Positions 32,001 through 44,000 of a stretch of 64,000 nt of DNA are shown here, one piece after another. Within the stretch, counting starts at the first letter, position 1. Each line of letters starts with the position of its first letter. Position numbers and translations under genes: made by a program. Origin of the DNA: Sinonovacula constricta (taxonomy: Eukaryota; Mollusca; Bivalvia; Cardiida; Solecurtidae); assembly GCA_007844125.1 (NCBI GenBank), contig CM017558.1, forward strand, positions 53,793,408 through 53,857,407, given 5' to 3'. Under the pieces are notes generated by a model that was given only the letters and a program-made list of their open reading frames with translations, did no database searches and had not been told where the DNA came from.

Positions 32001-35000
32001 TTTTAACCAAATGGATACAAAAAATGCCCAAATTTGTTTTATTTGACTTTTAAGTATTTGAATTAAAATTAAATCAATGAGCAACACAAAACAAGAGCAT
32101 GTCAAATGTGTCACTTTCATACCATATTTACTTATGTATACCTTCATCAATCCATAAGTTGTAAATAAATATGAGGCATAATTAAAGTAGCTAGACGATT
32201 TGATTGTTATGGCAAAACACCAATCATGTTCATTTGTTCATGTTAATCTGTTGGAAAACTTAATTCATTAACGACTATAAAAAGACCATATACTTTGAAA
32301 TTATGCCATTTATTTTGTGTCATTTATTGAGTGCAAATTATGCAATGGATAGCAAAACCATGCCTGTGGAAACATATGTGTCTTATAATGCATTTCATTT
32401 CATTATCATGAAATTCTGCATAAACAATGCATTTAATATTAGTTTATTCCTTTGTAAAATTATCTTTCTCATGAAATTTATTCAATGCATTTTTTATTAC
32501 TGTGCCTTCATCAATGTTAATTATAAAATAACTTTAAGACAAGCCTAGTTGAATTATATAATCACTAGAACAAGGCTTGTCTTTAATATTAAATAAATTA
32601 TGTTAAATTGACAAAGGTGTAAAAGGATAATTGTGAATCGTGTCCTGCAAAATAACAAGCAGATAATTGTTAATTAATTGTAAACAAGATACACCTTAGA
32701 GTTGTCACTGATTATCACCTTCCTGATAAGATCGACCTGGTATAGTTTGAATCAGGCAAAATGACATCACCTAGTTAACATAAATAGTAATGTTTACTTA
32801 GCGGCCACTTATAAAACTGCATGGATATAAAATGACTTACAGCAGTAATATTCACTGCACTCCTGATTCTGCTCTCTGTAAGCCAGGCACCAGCCAGACT
32901 GACCCACTTCTTTTTAGCTAGTTATGGCTAACATTGGCCAGACCGAACACCAACAAGTGATACTGAGGAGTTCTGCAGACCACTACACACAGTCTGTCTT
33001 GTTTTCCTGAATGAGAAGACAATGTCGAGATGTTTGTTTCAAATGTGATCCTTTTATATCTTTACCAAATTTACTTAAATGTCATATCAACCTAAAGTGA
33101 GAATTAATCTACATCAACTTTATCAACATGTCAGTCAAGGTAATGAGAGTTTAAATGCAAGTGCTGAGGTCACTGGCAGAATTATGAAAACAAGTTGATG
33201 CGTGGCAAGTTGATGCGTGGCCACATTCTGTACAAAAAGACCTTCTTCAGTAGTTACCTGATTTTAAGGACTATGATTGTCTTCGGATTGTGCTTGGATA
33301 CCTGATACATCGAGATCCGAAGCATCATAACATTTTTTATATAGAATGTTAATGAGGACTGACTGGACTGGCCGATGTATTCTTAGTTGCCTATACATTT
33401 GTTGAATTGTGGTCTGAAGTATCGAGATATGACTGTATTTATAAATACATTTAAAAAAATCAACTTGATCAAACAGACAACTGATTGATTTGTCACATAA
33501 AAACTGTTCAAGTAACAAGTGGCAACATGATTGTTTACGTTACTATAATTCAGATTGATTTATAAACAATCATAATTGTATTACAAAATGCAGCAATAGT
33601 TGTTTCTTTGACAATTTGCTATTAACATTTTATTAATACAAATGAAACACAGCTTTCAACTACTTTCCTATTCATTTGGAGCCAGCAGGCTTCAGTAAAA
33701 ACTCTTGGGAATCGCAAGTTTGGCAAAATACTCTTTGTTAATGGTAGGCTTCCAGCTGCTGTCATTCCTCCTAAACCACAGACAGCTGGATTTCCTCCTA
33801 AACCATAGCCAGCTGGAATTCCTCCTTAATCAGCCAGCATGAATTCTTACTAAATCACAGCCAGCTGGAATTCTCCTAAACCACAGCTAGCTGGAATTCC
33901 TCTCAGTAGCTTTTGAAAATTTGCACAGGAGATTATCTTTGTCATCATTTATTAAGCTGCAAGTGCGTGGAGCAAAGCGTATTCATATTTTCATTTGAAC
34001 AACAATTTGAACCCATATTTCAATCGGCAACTGGACACTAATATTAAAAGAAATATATTTAAATTTACAGATCTTTAAAGACATGAACAAGATAAGCATG
34101 AGTGATGAGCCTCCATTACTTGATGGAGAGACAGTCCAGGATACGTCATGTAAGTTAATTATACATCAACCTTAAATAATTGTTTGATAAGCAAATAAAG
34201 TCACTAGCTATTAGGTGTTGATTGTGATTCACTTACATTAAACTGAGATTTTTAGTGTTAACTTATGTGATATGAATTAGTACAAGTAGTCACTAAATGC
34301 TAAAATTCATAAATTATCATTACTTGGATATTTCTGTGATGTTCCACAGATCCACCACATGAGCTTTAATCCTCAGAAGTAGGTTTTTGTTTCTTTGTTG
34401 AAATGTTTTCAAATAAATAATTATATATATTAAAGTGTTATATTTAATTCATGACACTTCTGAATTAAAAATGTTATTTTTACAATGTTGTTATTTCAGG
34501 GCGAGATGTGACCTACCTCAGTCCGTACAGTGATTTTATCAAAGGCACATTGACAGTCACAAACTACAAGCTTTACTTTAAAAGCTCAGAGAAGGTATTT
34601 ACTCTCAGGGTTTATTTATGCAAGTAGTTGAACATATCATTGGCAAGTCATAAACAACTTCATTATGCAACAGAATGATTGTTTTCAACACTTTGTACCT
34701 ATAGAAAACCTATTATGATATTGATACTTTGTCCATGTGTTATTGGCTAAATGGCTTCTAACTCCTGGTTTGAAAAATCGCTAACTTTGCTATGTATGTA
34801 GAGATAGGATTTACCTCAGTGAAATAATGTTTGTTGTGTTACCAGGTAACTCCTGCACAAATCTAGGAATGCAACAACCAGCATTTAGCAAGACCTTCTA
34901 AATAAACATAAGTAGTTATATTTTATTTTGTTTCTGGCTCAAAGTGTAGAGTATCACCTGTAATTTGTAATTTTGTTTTATTGTACATTTCTTTTACATA

Positions 35001-38000
35001 TGATACAATTTGGTCTTACCCTAAAACAAGAGACACTATGTACACTGTTATCAACAGTTAGCATGCCATTTTAATTATAGTACCAGTATATATCTTAATA
35101 GGTGCAGATGCATTGGTCTATTTTTGCTTATCTCCTATTATCAATTATTTACATTGTTTAAGGATCAGCCATTCATCTTGGATGTTCCTCTGGGGTTGAT
35201 CAGTCGGGTAGAGAAGATAGGCGGTGCTTCAAGCAGGGGAGAAAACTCTTACTGCATTGATCTTTCTTGCAAGGTAAGTTTTAATATATCAGGGTTTCCT
35301 GCACATTACTATTGGTCACTAACCAGATCGGTTATGGGACCAATAAGGCAAATGACTTTTATGTTAGAAAGTTTGACTTGCAGTGTACCAGACTTTAGCC
35401 TGACAACTGTCTGGGGCCTTTCTCTTAGAAAAAAAGCTGGATGTCCATATGACTATATGACTGTAGTTACCAGTGACACCAAACCCCAGCCGTGTCACCA
35501 TAGAGGGAAAATGTATTGATTGTTCATAATTAAGCAGGATTGCAATTAAATTTTGTTTAATCCTTCTGTAGGACATGAGGAACCTCCGGTTTGCCCACAA
35601 ACAAGAAAACCACTCACGTCGTCAGGTGTTTGAACGAGTGCAACAGTTTGCCTTCCCTCTTTCCAACAAACAGGTATAGTTACAATTGTCATTTTAGTTG
35701 ACAAGAATTGTGGTTTTATCTATCCTTTACAGTTAGGGCTTTATTTTTAGCTCACCTGAGCACAACTTGCTCAAGGGGAGCTTTTGTGATACTGCTTCGT
35801 CCGTCGTTTCGTCGTCAACATTTTAGCTTGTGAACACACTAAAAGCGACAGTTTTTATCCAATCTTCATCAAACTTAGTCAGAATGTTTGTCTGCATGAA
35901 ATCTTGGATGAGTTCATTGTTGGGTCACCTGAGGTCAAAAAGTAGGTCACTAGGTCAAATCTTAGAAAAAACTTGTGAACACACTAGAGGCCACATTCAT
36001 AGCCTAATCTTCATCAAACTTCATCAGATTGATTGTCTGCACGAAATCTTGGATGAGTATATTATTGGGTCACATGGGGTCAAAAAGTAGGTCACTAGGT
36101 CACATTTTAGAAAAACCTTGTGAAAACACTTAAGAGGCTACATTGATGGCCCAATCTTCATCGAACTGGGCCAGCATGTTTGCCAGTATGAAATCTTACA
36201 TATGTTTTGAAGTGAGTCATGTGAATTCAGTAGGTTACATGGTAAAATTCTAGAAAATGTTTTCAACCCAGTGTCCACACTTATGGTCCAATCTTCACCA
36301 AAGATTTCTAAAGTAAATAGCTCTTAATTACTTGATGCCAGATTTGAGCCTACTAAAAGCCTGTGTCATCAGGTGAGTGATTGAGGGGCCTTCATGGCCC
36401 TCTTGTTTGTAGTATTTTGACAATTTATGGTAGTTTTTGACTTACGTTGAGGTCATGGAAAATTGACCAAGTTGCAGAACTAAAATAGAATTTTACTTGC
36501 TTCTCGTATATTATAAACCAGATAAATTAACAGCAATGTGCTAAAAATGTATCAAGTCATTAAAATGATATTGCTATAGCTTCCTTGCTAATGCTCAAGC
36601 AAATATTAGGGTTGTGCCATGGCTTTTGCGTCCGGGTTTTTATAATGTCATTTGGTGTGGTATCAGGTGTACACAGCATGCTTTACACAGTAAAGACAAA
36701 CACTGTATCTGCTTCAAGTTGGCATCATCTCTAAATAACTGAAGTTCTGTGGTGTAAATGAACCTAACAACAAATTGGCTTCTATCAAGATGTTTTAAAA
36801 GAATTTTGATCCATTAAAAACATGGCCTCCATAAGATTGGTCGTTTCCCAGTACGGTTGTGTAGTAAAACTTGGAAAAACATCTTATCAGACTAAAACTC
36901 CTAGACCTTATTAAAACTGGTAGTCATAATGATTAATGTTGTCTTCCCTACTAACTATTTTTCAGTTATTTTAGTCTGCTTAAAATCTATTACTTGATTG
37001 CTATGGTACTCAGGTGAACTTGATTATTACAGTCAGAACTATGACAAGTAGTCCACAAGTAGTCCAGTCAAATTGTTCTCTAGGATTTTAAGGTTAACTC
37101 GACTTAGAAGTCATATAAAAATATGCTTTATGTTACTTATTAAAGACATTTAAAATGTCTTAGTTTAGCCTTTTTCTTTATAGCTGATTAGTAAACAAGT
37201 TCTTTCATCGTAAATTAATCTCTCACACTTGCCCACTTCCTGGGTAGAACCAGTACCCAGGTAGAACTACCTGTTCAGTCAGTAGCTCTGTCCAAGCTAA
37301 TATCTCATGGTTGGTGTGGGCTTTGAACTTAGGACTTTTCTTTCTGTGAATTTCTGGACTTGACTTCCAAACACCCTTGAGCCTTTAGTGTTTCTTTGTA
37401 AGCTGTAATTCAAATTTTCAGACACTGTTTGCCTTCGAATTCAAAGAGAACTATGGAGTGGATGGTTGGAGTGTGTATGATGCTGATAAGGAATTTAGAA
37501 GACAGGTAATTGTTTATATTTTTTTCTTTTACTTATTTGTTTTATAAAATGTAGTAAATGGTTAATCACTTAATATTTTTTCAAACAGACAAGCAACTTT
37601 GTTCATAGTTGATAATGTTGAGCTGTTGTTTTTATTTTAAAAATAAATTTAGAAATCTTAGCATAAAAATACAATACTAATTTATTGGAAAACTTAGTTT
37701 GTATACCATGCATATTTTGAGGTAAACCATTTTTTATTGTATTCACATATCTGCTAAAGGTGTATATTTGGTGCAATTTTTTGTAGAACTCTAGTCAGTT
37801 GGTATCTGTAAGAACCATTTCAGTTGCTTTATGAGTACCAACAGTAAAGTTATTTACTTAACAATATCAAAAGTCTCATAAAATCACTGCTATAGTCTGG
37901 AGGTCTGTTGTGGCCAAGCAGTAAGGTTCATAGACCACATGGGGTTTCGTCATTGTCTGGGCAAAATGTTATCAATAAGACCATTTTCCAGAATATCAGT

Positions 38001-41000
38001 AGATGATTGTATAAAGATTTACCAGATATTCATCTCTCATTGATGGCTGGACATTGCCGTAATAACTGTATATGTAATGTTGTAACATACCGTTATAAAC
38101 ATGTATAAAATACAATTCTGAATTGTTATGTATCCCAGGGTGTGCCCAATGATAACTGGCGATTGACCAAGGTGAATGAGACATTGCCATAATAACTGTA
38201 TATGTAATGTTGCAACATACAGGTATATACATGTATAAAATACAAATCTGATCTGTTATGTATCCCAGGGTGTGCCCAATGATAACTGGCGATTGACCAA
38301 GGTGAATGAGAAATATGAGTTGTCAGATACATATCCCAGCAGTGTAAGTATTTTTATCTGGCTATAACATTTACTGCTTTTCTGTGGTAACTATATAAAA
38401 TTGAGCCTTTGATCAATAGTTATGCTGGATAAAACAACTGAAAAAATAACAATAAGTGATATGATGAAAAAAAGCACATCATCTGAATTCTTGTTTAGTA
38501 TAGTAAATGCTCTTGGTATTATCTAGATTTTATAAGGGAATACTATTTTGGTCTTTGATGATAGTTCCTGTTCTATTTTGATAATTTTGCCAACTTCTGA
38601 TATCTAGGTTCTAATACTTATTCATTTTGTTTGTAGCTAGCTGTGCCCAAGCAAGCCACAGATGACTTCATAAGACAGGCTGCTGTGTTCAGGTCAAGAT
38701 GCAGATTTCCTGTAAGTGCTAATATGACATGTCTTAATTAGTGGCATTGGTAGAACTTCCTTGTAATGCTCTGCAGGTCATGCAAATGTAAAGATACTTA
38801 AAAAAATAGATGGCTCTGAATGACTTGGTGTGAAATAATGTCAGGTGTTCTTTGCATGTTATTTATATATAAACCTCAATGTAACACTGTCTTCATATTA
38901 ACTAATTGGCTACTTGATGATAAACCGAATAAGCAAACAAACATCACCTTGAGATTATAGTCCAGGCTGTCATGGGAAAGCATTGGCTCTTGCAGTGCCA
39001 GCTCTTCATTTAGTTCTGTTCTTCACTTCTACAAATGCCGTCAGCAGCATTGGTTTTATGTTATATTACTGCAGGTATTGTCATGGATTCATCCTAAAAG
39101 TCAGGCCACTATTACACGATCCAGCCAGCCATTGGTGGGTGTGGCAGGCAAGAGGAACAAGGATGATGAGGCCTATATCCAAATGATCATGGACGCTAAC
39201 GCTCACTCTAACAAACTCTTCATCATGGATGCCAGGCCAAGTGTGAATGCACTTGCTAATAAGGTGAGTGTTGTTTATTGGTTTGGTTCATGTATTAGTA
39301 ATTCAGGGGAATGGTCATTTTCCTATATGGCCATGAAGGCCATATATAGCTATCTAGTAAAAATAAGAAAACGTTCTTGCCATATTCTATAAGTGGTAGA
39401 GCTTTGATATTTGGTAGACATGTTCCAGTCATTTTCCATAAAGATCTATCTAGTCAAGCATTGAAAATCTTCTTGTCCAAAACAATAAGACCTAGACCTT
39501 TGAATATTTGGTATACAAGTTCCTTGTGATGTCCCTCTATCAAGATTGTTTAAAACATGGCCTCCAGGGCTTGATCATTTTCCTATATGGCCGTATAGTC
39601 AGAATATTTGGTATACTAGTTTCTTGCATAGCCCTCAGTCAAGATTGGTAAAGAAATTGATTGTGGCCACTTTCCATATATGGCTTTATAGTACAACTTT
39701 GAAAATCTTTATGTTTGAAACTATTTTTAGCAACCATTGACTACATTCAACAAAACTATATATAACATAACTTGTTTGTGGAGATCCACATAATATAAGC
39801 AAACAAACAGTTGCCAGTTTGTGTTAACTGAGTTACAGTCTTTTCTAAACCTACATTTTGTATATTTTCCTGGTAGTATCGCCAGGAAGCATCCGTCATT
39901 TCTACCGCAATGTTGTTTCTTTTTTTTTGTTGGACAATTGTATAAGAAATTATTTAGTGGTTTTTTAAAATGACTTTTCACAGCCTATTTTTAGAACCCG
40001 ATATCACTTGACTTATGATTGAGAATATATTTTCAGGCTCGAGGTGGAGGTTTTGAGAATGAGGAGTCATATTCGGGTGCTGAGGTGGTCTTCCTTGATA
40101 TCCACAACATCCATGTGATGAGAGAGAGGTGCGTGTATACAGTGATCTTTTGAATATATGACATAATGTGTTCCTAGCAAGATATTTTTCTGTACTGAAT
40201 TTTTCAGCATAATAATTTTCATGTAAATGCTGCTACTCCATAATCCTGGCCAAATTGAGCAATACTGATTTTATCATAGTGATGTTTTTTTATTATGCCC
40301 TAGATGGCAGTCATATAGTAGTTGAACAGTCTGTAGGTCTGTCCGTCTGTCTGTCTGTTTGTTTGATATTTATGTCCGCTCAATAATTCTGTCATTCCTG
40401 CATGGATTTTAAAATAACCTGGCAGAAATGTCAAACACATGAAGACAACGTGTCGCACACAAGACCCAGGTCGGTTACTCGAAGGTCGAGGTCACACAGG
40501 TCAAGGTCATAATCCCTGGTAGTGCACTGGTGGTTGTATCTGCTCAGTAACTATGTCATTTTTTGAGGGATTTTGAAATAACTTGGCAGAAACACATAAA
40601 AATGATGTGTCACGCAAGAACTAGCATATTCAGATGATGTGACCCAGTTTCACTCGTAGATCTATCATGATAGTGCATTTGCCTATTGAAATGATAGGAG
40701 TTAAAAAATTCAGTATGGTTATATACATGAAAAGCTGTTGTCTTTTGAATAACTCAAAAACCTCCATGACTATTACAAAATTCGCTTTACTGGACATGAC
40801 TTCATATTTTACAACGACATAAATCAATACAACAGTATATATATAGATACATGTACCTTACATGGGACAAATGCAAACATACGTGTATCAAATATTGTAA
40901 TTAAAAGAAAGAATGTTTTTCAGTCTGAGGAAATTAAAGGATGTGGTGTTCCCAACCATAGATGATGCTAAGTGGTTAAGCAACATCGAGGCTACCCACT

Positions 41001-44000
41001 GGTTAGATCATATCAAGGTAAACTTATCAATAACAAATGCCTTGTGTATTGCTTGTCAGAATTTATTTCTGTATAATAAGTACTATTTTTTTTAATTAAT
41101 TTACTAAAAGTTCATGCATAAGTAACAATATGTATTAATGAAAACTCTAGCTGATCCGGATCTACACTATTTGCTTAAGCATGAACAATGTGGGCTTAAC
41201 TGGCATTGAGTTGGTGTTACTCCTGAGTGTAGGAAAGCATTCAGTCAGACTGGAACAAAATGTTTTTAACACTCATTTCGTTACACATCCTTAAAAAGGT
41301 ATAATCTGATGTTACTGATTTAATTTTTTCGACACTCTTCTCTCATCACTTCCTTGGTAATACTTTTGGTAATCATCACTTTTCATTCCTCACTTGTCAA
41401 TACCATTATTTTTTAAAGTCAGTCATATGTCTGTTAACTATCCGCAGCAAATCCTGGCAGGAGCTGTGAAGATTGCTGACAAGGTCGAGAACAGCAAGAC
41501 GTCGGTACTGGTTCACTGCAGTGATGGATGGGACCGAACCGCCCAGTTGACCACTCTCGCCATGATGATGCTTGATCCCTACTACAGAACAATCAAGGGA
41601 TTTGAGGTCCTCATTGAGAAAGAATGGCTCAGTTTTGGTCACAAGTTTGCACAAGTTAGTGTTTATAGTTTCTTTTTTAATCCATCAATTTAAGTATATC
41701 TGTATTTAAGTTTTAGTGACCTTATTGAGAAAGAATGGCTTAACTTTTGTCACAACTTAGCTTTGGTTAGGTTAATTTTGGTTTTAACTCCATAAGAAGT
41801 TTTAACAAAATATTATAAGGTGTTATTTATTGACTAATTAAGGCCAAGTTTTGCCCACTTGTTTGCACAAGTAATGTTAATTACATTGTAACTTGCATAC
41901 TGGTTTAGTGTTATTGAGAATTTGTTTAAGGAATTTTAAAAACCTCCTCTTGACAAAATAATATGTTACGTGTTGGTGGTTCTAATCTATAAAGAATAGT
42001 CTGGTTCCCTGTGTTCTGATAGACAGACAGGCAAAACCCATAATGGCGGCCCACAGTGGTCTTTAGATTATATAGGGAAATGCTTGATTTTGCTTCTCAG
42101 GCATATAGTTTGTTTCTTAATTAATAGATATATGTTAATAGAACCCGTAACATTGGATTCATTTTTCAGTGACCAGTTCTCTAGGCTAATAAATAATAAA
42201 AATATTGAAAGGGTAATTTAGGATGACACTTTTTCCCGTTAACTATTTGGCAGAATATGATGTACGTACTGTCTTGACCTAACTCTACTAGACATTTATA
42301 TGCCACATGATTGCCATTTTAGTCAAATTTGTCATTATATTATTTATCAACCCAGAAAAGTGATCACAGAAAACAATCCTCCATCATTAGCTGATATTTA
42401 TTTATATCTATCACTAGCGAAAAAAGGAATAGTTTGCATGTGCAGCCAAATACAGCTTTTCTCTATATAATCTATAGACCACTGAAGGCTGCCAACGTTT
42501 GTGTTTGCCTGACCCTGTCAAATAGTGACCAGGAGATGGAACTCCAGACTATAGGCTGAGTATCTCAGCTTTGTTCACTTGTATGAATATAATTGAATAC
42601 AGCACAGATGTTTTTATTTTGTTTTGTAGAACTTTTATGTTATGAGATGTTTTTTTGGAAGAAAAAGATCAAAATAAAAAAGATACAAAAATTGAAATTA
42701 TAATGTTATCCTGAAACTGAAAGTAAAACCTAAATTAAGATTTTTTATGTGACCTTTCACATAATGAAACTACACAAGAAATATAAGTTCCTTTACAGCC
42801 CTTCCTGTAAGCATATTATTTATTCAATGGATGTTGTCTTCATGTATATCTATTCACGCTTCTACAGAGGGTAGGCCACGGTGAAGATAAACACTCAGAT
42901 GCAGACAGATCTCCTGTCTTCCTACAGTTTATTGATAGCACCTGGCAGATGACCAGACAGGTATGTGCCTAACTCAGGTCGCTTATCATGCTAAACAGTG
43001 TCCATAAGCAACAAAGAAATCCTGATCTTTAGTTTTAGTGAAAGTTATTTCATCATATGACAAACCCCTTGCATAGGTTTGAGACACAGTCTGTGAGGTG
43101 TATGTTTGTTTGTTGGTTTTTTTCATCCCACCAACAGTATTTCCGTTATCTGGAGAAAGTGTTCACTTGAAGCAGATATAATACTGCCTTCACCATGTAT
43201 AGCATGCTGTGAACACATGGCATGATACCTCACCCTGTCACATTAGCCTTACACCTGGCCAACCAGTCGTGGAACTACCCTTATAACTGCTTGAGCGTTT
43301 TCAAGGAAGCTATGCCACTACCATTTGTTATGATTTAAGTATGTGGCAACCCGGGTTTGTGCCCGGGGCCTCTCGAACTTACTCTACCGATTGCATAACC
43401 AGGCCTTTTCTGTGAGGTTTAACCTAGATATTGGCACCTTCCTCCACCAAGAATTATATAAAAAACATAATTGTGTATATGTGGCTTATAGATAAGAATA
43501 AACATAATATGCCAGGGTCAGTGTGTTTCACCTTTTTTAAAGGTAGTTTCTCCTTAGTTTTCTGAATTACAACTAGTTTTACCTGCACTTGATAAATGAA
43601 CATTTTACTTGCACTTGATTACCATTTTACCTGCACCTGATAGCTATTTTACCTGCACTTGATAAGTACTTTGCCTGCACCCGATAACTATTTTACTTGC
43701 ACTTGATAAATTAATCAAAATGAAGAAATTTATGTTGCTGAAACCACAATCTAATACTTAATGTTATCATTATTATGTTCCAGTTTCCAAATGCATTTGA
43801 GTTCAATGAGCACTTTCTGGTAACTATCTTGGACCATTTGTACAGTTGCCTGTTTGGGACCTTCCTGTTTAACTCAGAGCTGCAGCGCAAGGAAATGGTC
43901 TGTATAAATAGCCAACGGAACAAATTACTGATTTTCTCTTTTTCGTTAAGGTTATAAAATTCTACAACCAAAAGATAAAAAGAAACCATAAAATATTATA

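Larger units (their letters stand above)
29246..34070 (+). other. MTMR2 intron 1
   Basis: A 4.8-kb intron. A minus-strand tRNA-like SINE relic lies at 29345-29450 and a short degenerate minisatellite at 33757-33904. The frames at 30658-30873, 32303-32548 and 33264-33518 have no family resemblance and are not called. Confidence 0.7.
42961..43783 (+). other. MTMR2 intron 13
   Basis: Holds a tRNA-like minus-strand relic (43340-43440) and a 27-bp minisatellite just before exon 14 (43575-43710). Confidence 0.7.

Noticed and set aside
35124..35519. 131-residue open frame as a separate gene
   Set aside because: It is MTMR2 exon 4 plus read-through into both flanking introns.
43711..43989. Minus-strand 92-residue open frame
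   Set aside because: Shadow of MTMR2 exon 14 on the other strand.
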